DNA from: an uncultured Thermoproteales archaeon
Lineage (GTDB): Archaea > Thermoproteota > Thermoprotei > Thermoproteales > Thermoproteaceae
Assembly: GCA_938027595.1 (NCBI GenBank)
Contig: CALJAK010000007.1
Coordinates: 1-64,000, forward strand
Direction: 5' to 3'
DNA length: 64,000 bases
The notes under the pieces are model-generated. The model searched no databases and was not told where the DNA came from. It saw nothing but the letters and a program-made list of their open reading frames with translations. Positions within the stretch are counted from its first letter, which is position 1; each line of letters opens with the position of its first letter. This document shows positions 41,472 to 49,502 of this stretch, piece after piece. Made by a program: the position numbers and the translations under genes.

Positions 41472-42481
41472 AGTACCTCACGCCCGGCCCAGTGCAGTTG
41501 CCGCCTTTTGTGTTGGAAGCTATGGCGAGACAACCGCCATTTCACCGAAGTGAGGCGTTTAGGCAGTTATTCAAATCTGTGTTAGATAAACTTACAAAGG
41601 TTTACCCAACGCGGGCTATAATTATGCCAGGCACTGGGACGTTGGCAGTGGACACAATGATATACAATTACGTCGATCCGGGAGAGAAGGTGTTGGCGTT
41701 GGTATACGGCGAGTTTGGAAAGAGAGCTGTCGAAAGCGCAAAAACGAGGGGGGCAGTTGTGGTGGAGATAGAGAGAGACATTCCCCCAGCTCCAGATGAA
41801 GTAGACGACATGTTGAGGAAAGACGGCGAGATAAAAACCGTGTTGTTAATACACAACGAAACTAGCACCGGCATTGCATATAAAGACGTGAAGAAATTAA
41901 TTGACGTCGTCAAGTCGCACGGGGCTCAATTACTCGTGGACAGCGTCTCTGGCTTCCCAGCAGAGCCGCTGCCCCCCGGCGTAGATGTGGTGGCTACCGC
42001 TTCTCACAAAGCGTTTTTAGCCCCACCGGGCGCTTCGCTTCTTTTTATTTCGTCTACACCGAAGACGTCTGCGCCTGTGCCGCCAGTCATGGACTTGAGG
42101 AAGTACATCAAGACATTGGAGCATTTAGAAACTCCATACACCCCACCGATTTCTGTAATATTTGCGCTCGACGTCTCGCTCAATTACATAATAGAGATGG
42201 CCGAGCAATATGTGGAGATGCACAGAGAGAGAGTTGAATATCTATATCGACATGTAAAACTCCAACCAATTCCACCCCCGCAGATACGTAGCTCCACAGT
42301 CACTGCGTTTATTTGCGAAAAACCCAGAGAAGTCATCAAAAGACTTAAGGAAGTTGGATACGTGATTGCTGGTGGGATGTATAAGTACAGAGAGAGATCT
42401 ATAAGAATTGGCGTAATGGGCGACGTAACTTTTGATGACTTGAAGAGAGTATCTGAAGTGATAAATGACGTGGTTGAATAG
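41468..42481 (+). CDS. Class V aminotransferase (serine/phosphoserine or alanine-glyoxylate type)
   Basis: 337 residues. MKYLTPGPVQLPPFVLEAM is the start of the AGAT/SPT family; IIMPGTGTLAVDTMIYN, IHNETSTGI and the PLP-lysine segment T-A-S-H-K-A-F (Lys 181) follow. By operon context it could be the phosphoserine aminotransferase step. It overlaps serA by ATGA, and the DUF89 gene starts 17 bases before its end, an unusually tight three-gene unit. Confidence 0.88.
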   Translation: MKYLTPGPVQLPPFVLEAMARQPPFHRSEAFRQLFKSVLDKLTKVYPTRAIIMPGTGTLAVDTMIYNYVDPGEKVLALVYGEFGKRAVESAKTRGAVVVEIERDIPPAPDEVDDMLRKDGEIKTVLLIHNETSTGIAYKDVKKLIDVVKSHGAQLLVDSVSGFPAEPLPPGVDVVATASHKAFLAPPGASLLFISSTPKTSAPVPPVMDLRKYIKTLEHLETPYTPPISVIFALDVSLNYIIEMAEQYVEMHRERVEYLYRHVKLQPIPPPQIRSSTVTAFICEKPREVIKRLKEVGYVIAGGMYKYRERSIRIGVMGDVTFDDLKRVSEVINDVVE

Positions 42482-43268
42482 ATTTGATTGTAAACTTTGT
42501 ATAATCTTTTCAAGAACTGGCGATTTAAACAGACTTAACAAACCCGAGAAGATATCTGACATTTTGAGAGAATTATCCATCTTAGTGGAGGAGTCGAGTA
42601 GAAGCGTGGCTTTTTCTCGGAGTTTTTCTATTGTAGCTAAACTCGTGGGTTCAACCGATCCATATAGAGAATACAAGAAAAAACTGACGGAAATCGGGAA
42701 AAAAGTGGCAGAAACAGTCAAACGGAGGTTAGAGAATTCGTCATGGGATTTGGGGAGTGCGTTGAGAATAGCGGCAGCTGCCAACATTGTAGACACAAGC
42801 GTGTTGGGCTACAGACCGAAGAAACTTGAAGAAGCTGTTTGGGATTTGCCTGCCATAGAGGAGCATGTGGATTTACCTAGCAATGTGTACTATGTGTTAG
42901 ACAACGCTGGCGAGGCTCAGATCGATTTAGTAGTTGCCGAGAGCTTAGAGAGAAACGGCATAAAGCCAACGTTTGTAGTTAGGTCAGAGCCGTATGAAAT
43001 AGACGTGTTAGAAGAGGATTTATCCAGCTACAGAGTTGTGTCCACGCCGGGAAATGTGTCTCCAGTAAGGTGGATAAGCGATGGATTTATAATTGCCAAG
43101 GGGATCGCCAACTTTGAGGCTTATATCGAGTGGGGGCGAGTTCCATCGTTGCATTTGTTTAGAGCTAAATGCGACGTTTTGGCTAGAGCGTTTTCAACAC
43201 CGCGTAATGCGCCTATAGTAATCAGTGGCGAGAAAGCTAAACGTATCGTTATGTCACAATCAACTTAA
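42465..43268 (+). CDS. DUF89/ARMT1-like damage-control metal phosphatase
   Basis: 267 residues. DUF89 signatures: C-K-L-C at about 9-12, G-S-T-D-P-Y-R-E-Y-K near 62-71, and V-L-D-N-A-G-E at about 144-150 with the metal-binding Asp/Asn, plus LVVAESLERNGIKPTFVVRSEP. Known members are metal-dependent phosphatases acting on sugar phosphates and related damaged metabolites. Being the third gene with serA and an aminotransferase, it could be a phosphoserine phosphatase replacement (inference). Its start lies inside the aminotransferase gene, and its end overlaps the convergent coiled-coil gene. Confidence 0.82.
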   Translation: MTWLNRFDCKLCIIFSRTGDLNRLNKPEKISDILRELSILVEESSRSVAFSRSFSIVAKLVGSTDPYREYKKKLTEIGKKVAETVKRRLENSSWDLGSALRIAAAANIVDTSVLGYRPKKLEEAVWDLPAIEEHVDLPSNVYYVLDNAGEAQIDLVVAESLERNGIKPTFVVRSEPYEIDVLEEDLSSYRVVSTPGNVSPVRWISDGFIIAKGIANFEAYIEWGRVPSLHLFRAKCDVLARAFSTPRNAPIVISGEKAKRIVMSQST

Positions 43269-43668
43269 CTGGAATACCGTTTTTATACTGTACAGTGATT
43301 TTAAGCGACTCCAATCCCCCCTCCTCAATTACAGCTTTCGCCACTTCTCTTACTTTCTTCAATACAGCTAAGGTGTCCACCATGTCTCTATGTGACTCCT
43401 CTAGGATTTTAGCTCTCTCCACTGGGTTTGGGTCTATGTATATCTGTAAACCAGTAATTTCTATAGAGTGTGAAAATTTCTCTGGCGAACTACCGCCAAA
43501 TTTCTTCAATAACTCTTGTAACTTTTTGTATTTGTCTGTGGCGGCTTTCACACTCTCTACCTCACTCTCTACAACTTTTACCACCTCCTCAAGTCTATTT
43601 ATCTCTCTATCTAACTCTGTGAGAAATTGTCTAGCATCAACATACATCCTAATGCTGTACACATCCAT
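43249..43668 (-). CDS. Coiled-coil protein, unknown function
   Basis: 139 residues: heptad-like helix ARQFLTELDREINRLEEVVK then VVESEVESVKAATDKYKKLQ (about 12-55), then beta-like ISLQ and ITGLQIYIDPNPVER, and a final KITVQYKNGIPVKLIV. No family recognised. AAATTTTTAAATATATTG lies just upstream (43685-43702), so it is probably a monocistronic leaderless gene. It is convergent with the DUF89 gene by 20 bases. Confidence 0.55.
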   Translation of the reverse strand: MDVYSIRMYVDARQFLTELDREINRLEEVVKVVESEVESVKAATDKYKKLQELLKKFGGSSPEKFSHSIEITGLQIYIDPNPVERAKILEESHRDMVDTLAVLKKVREVAKAVIEEGGLESLKITVQYKNGIPVKLIVT

Positions 43669-43709
43669 ATCCGCTTTCCCCCTCCAAATTTTTAAATATA
43701 TTGTCTATT

Positions 43710-44957
43710 TTACGTTATCCAAGGATTTCTAGACACCAATCTCCCCCTGTATTTGTTTATGTGAATTGTGTAATTACCCCCACCCAAGCGTGATGTTATA
43801 CATTGAGATATTTCCGTAAACCGCCTCTTTTTAATCACGTAAACTCTAGAGCCGTGCACGAAGGGTCCCACCACCTCAGACTCGAGGTACTTCTCCACAA
43901 AGGCGTGGACTGAATCGTCATATACGGGAGGCCCCTTGTGAAGTTGGTAATGCCCCAGCGACAGTTGGTCAAGTACATATATCAACTTCACGTAACTCTT
44001 CTCATCGCTTTCCACACCCCAGCGGAATACTCTAAAGCCACATTCTGTAATCCAATTGTACAGAGTCTTTCCCAATCTTTTGTACTTTCCCCACACAACT
44101 TCAGGCGGCTGCTGGGGGTGGGGGAAAACAATCTCCACTACGTTAGTTAAAACAACGTTTACCTCACCTGGAGTGAAATACGTCAGCGACGGCTTTTTCA
44201 AAAATCGCTTAGCCGCCAATATGAACGTAGACATAGACGTCAACGACACCGCCGCAGCCGCGTTTCTATGGGGGTCCACTGGATCTATCACCACAAGCGG
44301 CGCTTTGAATTTTTTCTGTGTATCGAAAAAGGTGATGTACGTCTTGTAAGGACGCCACTTCTCTACGGCTTTCAACACTTCAACAAACGAGCCGTAGTAA
44401 AGTACCAACAACTCGGTTAAATATCCAGAGAATCCCTCTACTTCAATCTCAGCGCCGTACACGCCTATGGTTTTCAAAAATTGTTTCAACAACCGAACGT
44501 CGCCCCTCTGTGTTTGTGTTAATCTCTCAGAGAGAAATCTGTGATGTAGTGGCGATCTGTCTGCTGCAGTTATAGGCTTCTCTCCGGGGTTTATTCTGTA
44601 ACAAGGCACTACGTCTACCTCGTAATTATCTATAGATAGAGTTACGTAGGGGTGTTGAGCATATCTCACAAACCACGAGATCCCCACCTCCGTCAAGAAA
44701 TTTGAGAGACTCTCCACTACTTTTCTAATATCCTCCCCCCTCTCCATAATTACGAATACATCAATGTCGCGTTGCCCGGGCAACCACGTCGACCTGGCGC
44801 TGGAGCCCAACACTTCTACTGTGGCGTTTACTCCGGCGGACTTAACCCATTTGTCGAGGACCTCCACCACTCTGTTAGTTATGAGGTTAACACTTCTCTC
44901 CTCTTCTGAAGTGGGAGTCACCAACTCGCTGGCGCGTCTAATTATCTCTTCAATCAC
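43710..44957 (-). CDS. cca: CCA-adding enzyme (archaeal class I tRNA nucleotidyltransferase)
   Basis: 415 residues. Nucleotidyltransferase signature G-S-S-A-R-S-T-W-L-P-G at about 51-61 and D-I-D at 64-66 with two catalytic Asp. LTQTQRGDVRLLKQFLKTIGVYG and VDPHRNAAAAVSL fit the archaeal-type. It adds or repairs the 3' CCA of tRNA; two of the tRNA genes here (both Leu) lack an encoded CCA and need it. GTG start overlaps the thpR stop (GTGA), in the unit TFE-beta, thpR, cca. Confidence 0.95.
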   Translation of the reverse strand: MIEEIIRRASELVTPTSEEERSVNLITNRVVEVLDKWVKSAGVNATVEVLGSSARSTWLPGQRDIDVFVIMERGEDIRKVVESLSNFLTEVGISWFVRYAQHPYVTLSIDNYEVDVVPCYRINPGEKPITAADRSPLHHRFLSERLTQTQRGDVRLLKQFLKTIGVYGAEIEVEGFSGYLTELLVLYYGSFVEVLKAVEKWRPYKTYITFFDTQKKFKAPLVVIDPVDPHRNAAAAVSLTSMSTFILAAKRFLKKPSLTYFTPGEVNVVLTNVVEIVFPHPQQPPEVVWGKYKRLGKTLYNWITECGFRVFRWGVESDEKSYVKLIYVLDQLSLGHYQLHKGPPVYDDSVHAFVEKYLESEVVGPFVHGSRVYVIKKRRFTEISQCITSRLGGGNYTIHINKYRGRLVSRNPWIT

Positions 44958-45511
44958 GTAAGAGGAAGTACAAAGAGATCACTATATATAGGTCTCTGCG
45001 GAGTCAACACAGATTTTTTCAACTTCACTTTATCAACCTCCATTGACCCCACTTTAACCGTTTTATTTTGTTGAATAAATTCTCTAAGTCTATCCATATT
45101 ACGACTGGATTTAATTCTACCTATGGTCAAATGTGGCACGAATTCTTCTCTCTCAACTTGAGCTGCGTATTTATCCACCGCTTCTCTAACTACTTTAGCT
45201 AACTTCTCTAACTCTTCAACTCCCTGCGACACGCCAATCCACAAAACGCGAGGTCTCGACAAGTCTGGGAAAACATCCAAACCTTGTAGAAATATTGTAA
45301 ATTTGTTAAATTTCAAATTAGCTAAAGCTCTCATCACGTTGTCTACTCTACTCTCTGGTATTTCTCCAAGAAAGCGGAGAGTAAAGTGTAGATTTTCTTT
45401 CTCTACAAATTTTATGTCTAGACCTAACTTGAGTACTTCTTTCTGGAGTTCTACAACTCTATTCACTACATCCACGCTTTCTACATCTATCGCCACAAAC
45501 GCTCTAATCAT
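44954..45511 (-). CDS. thpR: RNA 2',3'-cyclic phosphodiesterase (LigT/ThpR)
   Basis: 185 residues from ATG 45511. The two catalytic H-x-T-x motifs are HFTL (42-45) and HLTI (127-130), the 2H-phosphoesterase pattern. It opens 2',3'-cyclic phosphates to 2'-phosphate, the end left by the tRNA splicing endonuclease. Given the intron-rich tRNAs of this genome, a role in splicing-end metabolism fits, but archaeal ligation itself uses RtcB. It overlaps its neighbours on both sides. Confidence 0.93.
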   Translation of the reverse strand: MIRAFVAIDVESVDVVNRVVELQKEVLKLGLDIKFVEKENLHFTLRFLGEIPESRVDNVMRALANLKFNKFTIFLQGLDVFPDLSRPRVLWIGVSQGVEELEKLAKVVREAVDKYAAQVEREEFVPHLTIGRIKSSRNMDRLREFIQQNKTVKVGSMEVDKVKLKKSVLTPQRPIYSDLFVLPLT

Positions 45512-45932
45512 ACTTATACAACCACCTAGCAATCAAGTCGCAACTCGACGGTGTAATGAATCCCACACCACATCGGTCGGAGTACGGGCAGTAAGTGCAC
45601 GGTATAGAGATGAGTATTTGTAACTCGTGAGGTAAGTTTTCCATTTCTATAGTAAACGTCTCCACAGAGACTTCTCTAATTTTACTGAGAAGTCTATATC
45701 CCTTCTCGGTAAGCCTAACTGTGTAAACACCTCTCCTGTTACCCCCCACTCTCTCTCTAACTATCACCCCCCTCTTTTCTAACCTCGCCAAGATGGGTAA
45801 GCCAGTCTTGCTATCTATCCCAATGTACTTCCACAAATTCCGTTGTTGATAACTCCCCCCCAATCTCTCTAAGCCCTGCAAAATCTGCATTTCCACTTCA
45901 GTAAGTACATCGGAGCCTTCAGAAAAATCCAC
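45504..45932 (-). CDS. TFE-beta / RPC34-like transcription factor with Fe-S motif
   Basis: 142 residues from GTG 45932, TATA-like TTTATAAATT about 24 bases upstream. An extended winged helix (about 12-60) with QQRNLWKYIGIDSKTGLPIL then ARLEKRGVI matches RPC39/RPC34. A C-terminal Fe-S type ligand set C112, C115, C121, C131 lies in CTYCPYSDRCGVGFITPSSC, followed by DLIARWL. This is the known layout of archaeal TFE-beta, which opens promoters with TFE-alpha. The frame runs on through the tRNA-Ile gene, but that is not used. Co-transcribed with thpR and cca. Confidence 0.85.
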   Translation of the reverse strand: MDFSEGSDVLTEVEMQILQGLERLGGSYQQRNLWKYIGIDSKTGLPILARLEKRGVIVRERVGGNRRGVYTVRLTEKGYRLLSKIREVSVETFTIEMENLPHELQILISIPCTYCPYSDRCGVGFITPSSCDLIARWLYKYD

Positions 45933-45964
45933 ATGTGGCTTTGTTTTACAATTTATAAACTTAA

Positions 45965-46077
45965 TGGTGGGCCCGCCGGGATTCGAACTCCCGGGGTCAG
46001 CCCCACCCGGGACCTCCCGGTTATCAGCCGGGCGCTGCGGTCTGGAGAACCATCTAACCGGGCTAAGCCACGGGCCC
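45965..46077 (-). tRNA. tRNA-Ile(GAU) with a D-arm intron and a T-arm intron
   Basis: Acceptor GGGCCCG/CGGGCCC, encoded A-CCA, anticodon stem CCCGG/CCGGG around CTGATAA (anticodon GAT). A 17-base insertion (46037-46053) splits the D stem between 22 and 23: central helix GGTT/GACC, bulges AG^A and GC^A, hairpin TGG-TTCT-CCA. An 18-base insertion (45988-46005) lies between 53 and 54; removal restores CCGGG-TTCGAAT-CCCGG. Both have the bulge-helix-bulge layout cut by the archaeal splicing endonuclease. TATA-like ATTTATATAAC about 25 bases upstream. Confidence 0.9.
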
Positions 46078-46143
46078 CTCCAACCATCACGTTTAGTTAT
46101 ATAAATTTTGCCCCCACCAGTGTTTGACGACACAAAACCCAAA

Positions 46144-46228
46144 TGCGGGGGGTGGGATTTGAACCCACGCAGGCCTACGCCACAGGGACCTCAACCCTGC
46201 CCCTTTGACCTAGCTCGGGCACCCCCGC
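46144..46228 (-). tRNA. tRNA-Leu(GAG)
   Basis: Acceptor GCGGGGG/CCCCCGC; anticodon stem CAGGG/CCCTG around TTGAGGT (anticodon GAG); class II variable arm and T arm GTGGG-TTCAAAT-CCCAC. No intron, discriminator A, no encoded CCA. Sequence outside the anticodon loop is the same as the tRNA-Leu(UAA) at 14260 apart from a few bases. Confidence 0.95.
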
Positions 46229-46258
46229 CCGTTTTCTCATATCTTTGGATTTATAAAC

Positions 46259-47791
46259 TTACAACAAAATCGACACCGTAACGAAATATGTAGTTATGCC
46301 CACAATATCGCCGATTGTTGTTATCAAAGGACCAGAAATAACAGCGGGATCTATCCCTATCTTATACATTACGATTGGGAGGAGAGAACCCACGAAATTT
46401 ATCCATATGATTACCAACAACAGAGCGATTGCCACCGCTGTAGCTACTTTGAGAGAGTTAGATATGATCATGGCGAATCCCACGCCAATCAACGCCATTG
46501 AGACGCCTAGAAGTACGCCTATGGTGAACTCTCTTACCAAGACGCGGAGGGCACTTTTGGAAGTAGTGGCGACTTCTCCAAGCGCTATGGCACGAGTTAT
46601 GATGGTAGACGCTTGGCTACCCACAGAGCCGGTCATGTGAGCTATGAGCGGCATGAAAGCCACCGCTATTGCCACAGCTTCTATGACGTCTTCAAACGCT
46701 TTTATTATTGAGGCAGTGATGCTCTCTACTAAGAAGATAAATATGAGAGCGAAAGCTCTCTTTTTGTAAATCTCAATCGGTTTTGTGCTTTGGTAATTGC
46801 CGAAGGGGATGATTGCCTCTAGTTTCAACATGTCTTCAGTGGCTTCTTTCAGAATTACGTCAATTATGTCGTCTACTCTCAAATATCCAATTAACTTCCC
46901 ATCTTCAGTCACCACAGGCGCGGCTCTAATGCCGTGTCTAATGAACAACCGCGCTGCTGCTTCTCTATCCATTTTTGGAGTTAGTACAACCTTGGGTGTC
47001 TGTAGAAACTTTTCCATTTCTCCCCTTTCCAATATGTCGTATATCTCCACCATCCCCAACAACTGCCCCCCCTCGTTTACCACGTAGACTATGTCCGAGT
47101 CGTACGCTCGAGCTACCTCCAGCGCTTTCTCTACCGGATCCCCAATTTTGACTTGCGGAATTGCAAGTCTCATTATACCTCCAACGCTTTCCGGTTCGTA
47201 TTTCAAATACGACTTAATCTGTTGTCGAATTGTTGGGTTTATACGCTGCAGAATGGTATGTCTAAGAGACGGAGTGGAGTTTTGGAGAATATCTACAACT
47301 TTCTCTAAAGCCATATTTTCCACAATCCGCACCGCCGTCTTTACCTCTAGCTTCTCCAAAAACTCCGCCGCATGTCTAGGCTCTACATGTTCCAAAATTG
47401 CCACCACTTGATGCGTGGGCAGTAGCTTCAACAACTCATCGCCGTTGTTTACGAGCGTGACTAACATAGCCAAATCTTTAAAATCCAACCGCTTGGCTAG
47501 CGATATGATCATATCTGGATAGCTCTGCAAGAGATCTGCCAACTTCTGCAAAACGTCATGCCACTCTATCTCTACAGTCACCATATCTACTCCATCTAAC
47601 TCTTCCAAACTACCCGCCAAGCTCTCCACATCACCATCGCCACTTACTAGAAACACAATTGTGGCTTGTCCACTATCTATAGCTGTGTAGATGTACTCAA
47701 TGTTAAACCCGTAGTTTGCAAAAACAGTGGACAAGTCTTTCAACAACCCAACTCTGTCGGTTGCTTTTACTACAAAGAGAGCATTAACCAC
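46259..47791 (-). CDS. MgtE-type magnesium transporter with N-terminal ACT domain
   Basis: 510 residues. Residues 1-75 form an ACT-like domain (MVNALFVVKATDRVGLLKDL then STVFANYGFNIEYIY), unusual for this family. MgtE_N (about 80-200, armadillo-like), two CBS repeats (about 200-325, AIPQVKIGDPVEKALEV, VVLTPKMDREAAARLFIRHG) and five membrane helices (about 345-510, with PLIAHMTGSVGSQASTI near the pore) follow in the normal order. MgtE imports Mg and gates by cytosolic Mg; an ACT domain suggests an added small-molecule input. GTG start overlaps the zinc-ribbon gene. Confidence 0.9.
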   Translation of the reverse strand: MVNALFVVKATDRVGLLKDLSTVFANYGFNIEYIYTAIDSGQATIVFLVSGDGDVESLAGSLEELDGVDMVTVEIEWHDVLQKLADLLQSYPDMIISLAKRLDFKDLAMLVTLVNNGDELLKLLPTHQVVAILEHVEPRHAAEFLEKLEVKTAVRIVENMALEKVVDILQNSTPSLRHTILQRINPTIRQQIKSYLKYEPESVGGIMRLAIPQVKIGDPVEKALEVARAYDSDIVYVVNEGGQLLGMVEIYDILERGEMEKFLQTPKVVLTPKMDREAAARLFIRHGIRAAPVVTEDGKLIGYLRVDDIIDVILKEATEDMLKLEAIIPFGNYQSTKPIEIYKKRAFALIFIFLVESITASIIKAFEDVIEAVAIAVAFMPLIAHMTGSVGSQASTIITRAIALGEVATTSKSALRVLVREFTIGVLLGVSMALIGVGFAMIISNSLKVATAVAIALLLVIIWINFVGSLLPIVMYKIGIDPAVISGPLITTIGDIVGITTYFVTVSILL

Positions 47792-47948
47792 AGGCGCAGC
47801 CGCCCGCCGAGCTACCTGCCAAAATCTTGTTTTCAGACATTAACCTCTGCCAACAGTCTGGACATATCAACACAGCCCCAACTCCCTTCACAGTGGCCTC
47901 TAACAACGGCGTGTCTTCACGGCCACACATGGCACATTTATACGCCAT
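47784..47948 (-). CDS. Small zinc-ribbon protein upstream of mgtE
   Basis: 54 residues: CAMCGRED (C5, C8) and ICPDCWQR (C29, C32) give two C-x2-C pairs, a likely one-zinc ribbon, and the end SSAGGCACG adds two cysteines. ATG 47948 has TATA-like ATATTTATC about 24 bases upstream. Its stop lies within the mgtE start, so the two are co-transcribed. It could bind zinc or nucleic acid; no family recognised. Confidence 0.65.
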   Translation of the reverse strand: MAYKCAMCGREDTPLLEATVKGVGAVLICPDCWQRLMSENKILAGSSAGGCACG

Positions 47949-47982
47949 ACCCCACTTCACTCACTTAGATAAATATCTTTCT

Positions 47983-49476
47983 CTAGCATGGCTCTATGGT
48001 GGCTGGCGGTTTAGACGATATGGCGTATGTCACCATAGTCACTTGGGGAATTTCTGAAGTTATCCTAGTGGAGATTCTCTCCAACACTTCGTGGGGTACT
48101 CTAACCCAGTCGGCAGTCATGGCGTCTTCGCTTTCCACTATCCTCACCACCACTATGTACCCCAAAGAACGTCTATCTCCCTTGACGCCGACCCACACGT
48201 CGTCTCCAACCACCGCGAAGGCTTGCCACACTTTTTGGTAAACGCCAGCTCTCTCCAACTCTTCCTCCACGATTTTAGTAGCTTTCCTCACAATTTCCAA
48301 CTTCTCTCGGGTGAACTTCCCAATTATTCTCACAGACAAACCCGGCCCGGGGAATGGGTGACGTGTTACCACTTCGTCTGGCAGACCCAACGCTCTGGCT
48401 ATGGCTCTAACTTCGTCTTTGTAAAACTCCCGCAGGGGTTCTATGAGTTTTAACTGAAACCAGGGCGGCAGCCCACCTACGTTGTGGTGACTCTTTATCT
48501 TGTCCGACCCCCTTACCCCACCGCTTTCTATCACATCTGGGTAAAGCGTGCCTTGAGCTAGATATTCTGCATTCAACTCCTTTACCACTTGAGAGAAAAC
48601 TTCAGCGAATACTTCGCCCACAATTCTTCGCTTTTCTTCACAATCTACAACGTTTTCTAACTGTGACAAGAATTTCTCGCTAGCGTCAATGTAAATCACG
48701 TCGATTCCAAGCGATTTAAACAACGACAACACTCTCTCTGGCTCACCCTCTCTGAAAAGTCCGTGATTTATGAAAACTGCCTTTGCTCTGTCTTTAATTG
48801 CTCTATGGAGCAACACAGCGGTTACAGTGCTGTCTATCCCCCCACTCACTCCAATCACAACGTTTCCAGTTATGTTCTCCAAATTTTTCACAATTTTTCC
48901 AATTCGATCCTCTGGAGTCCAACTGGGGGAGATTTTAGCTATTTTGACAAAGTTTTGGAGAAGTAATTTTCCCTTTGGGGTATGTGAAACCTCTGGGTGG
49001 AACTGTACGCCATAGATATTGCCACTGCGCATTGCAGCAATGTACCCGTTTTCACTTACTGCGAGTGTGACAAATCCGGGGGGCGGCTCCGCTACGTAGT
49101 CTTGGTGACTCATCCACACAACTTCTTCCCTGTCCCAACCCTGGAAAAGATCGTCTACTTGCGTTAGTTGTATCTTTGTCTTTCCAAACTCTCCCTTTCC
49201 ACGTTTTACCACACCGCCGAATTTCTTGGCTATGAGTTGGTGACCGTAGCAAATGCCCAGCGTTGGTTTGTTAGAAAAAACGTCGTATGTGACGTCGTGT
49301 AGATAAACAGAGCTGGGTCCTCCAGAGAGAACTACTGCTTTAACTTCTTCCCGTCTCACTGCAGTAGATGCGTCTTCGGGATTCACTACTTCTGTATAGA
49401 CACCTAACTCACGTATGCGTCTAGCTACTAAATGTGCATATTGACCACCGAAGTTTATCACAAGTACTGTATCCAC
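47983..49476 (-). CDS. guaA: GMP synthase (glutamine-hydrolysing)
   Basis: 497 residues with both halves: amidotransferase with nucleophile Cys in G-I-C-Y-G-H-Q-L (Cys 76) and the later His/Glu (FHPEVSHT), then the ATP pyrophosphatase S-G-G-I-D-S-T near 211 and the C-terminal dimer domain (PFPGPGLSVRIIGK). In many archaea these are separate genes, so the fused form is notable. It amines XMP to GMP. GTG start. Confidence 0.95.
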   Translation of the reverse strand: MDTVLVINFGGQYAHLVARRIRELGVYTEVVNPEDASTAVRREEVKAVVLSGGPSSVYLHDVTYDVFSNKPTLGICYGHQLIAKKFGGVVKRGKGEFGKTKIQLTQVDDLFQGWDREEVVWMSHQDYVAEPPPGFVTLAVSENGYIAAMRSGNIYGVQFHPEVSHTPKGKLLLQNFVKIAKISPSWTPEDRIGKIVKNLENITGNVVIGVSGGIDSTVTAVLLHRAIKDRAKAVFINHGLFREGEPERVLSLFKSLGIDVIYIDASEKFLSQLENVVDCEEKRRIVGEVFAEVFSQVVKELNAEYLAQGTLYPDVIESGGVRGSDKIKSHHNVGGLPPWFQLKLIEPLREFYKDEVRAIARALGLPDEVVTRHPFPGPGLSVRIIGKFTREKLEIVRKATKIVEEELERAGVYQKVWQAFAVVGDDVWVGVKGDRRSLGYIVVVRIVESEDAMTADWVRVPHEVLERISTRITSEIPQVTMVTYAISSKPPATIEPC

Positions 49477-49502
49477 GGCATGTAGTTAGACTGTTTAAAA
49501 AA

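Noticed and set aside
42438-42475. Possible C/D box RNA at the end of the aminotransferase gene
   Set aside because: TTGATGA and CTGA and GTGATAA are present, but the C-to-D' distance is 14 and the D'-to-C' gap only one base, and no D box follows at 12; does not fit the layout of the other candidates.
45933-46142. N-terminal extension of the TFE-beta-like frame
   Set aside because: It reads through the tRNA-Ile gene; the GTG at 45932 has a well-spaced TATA box.
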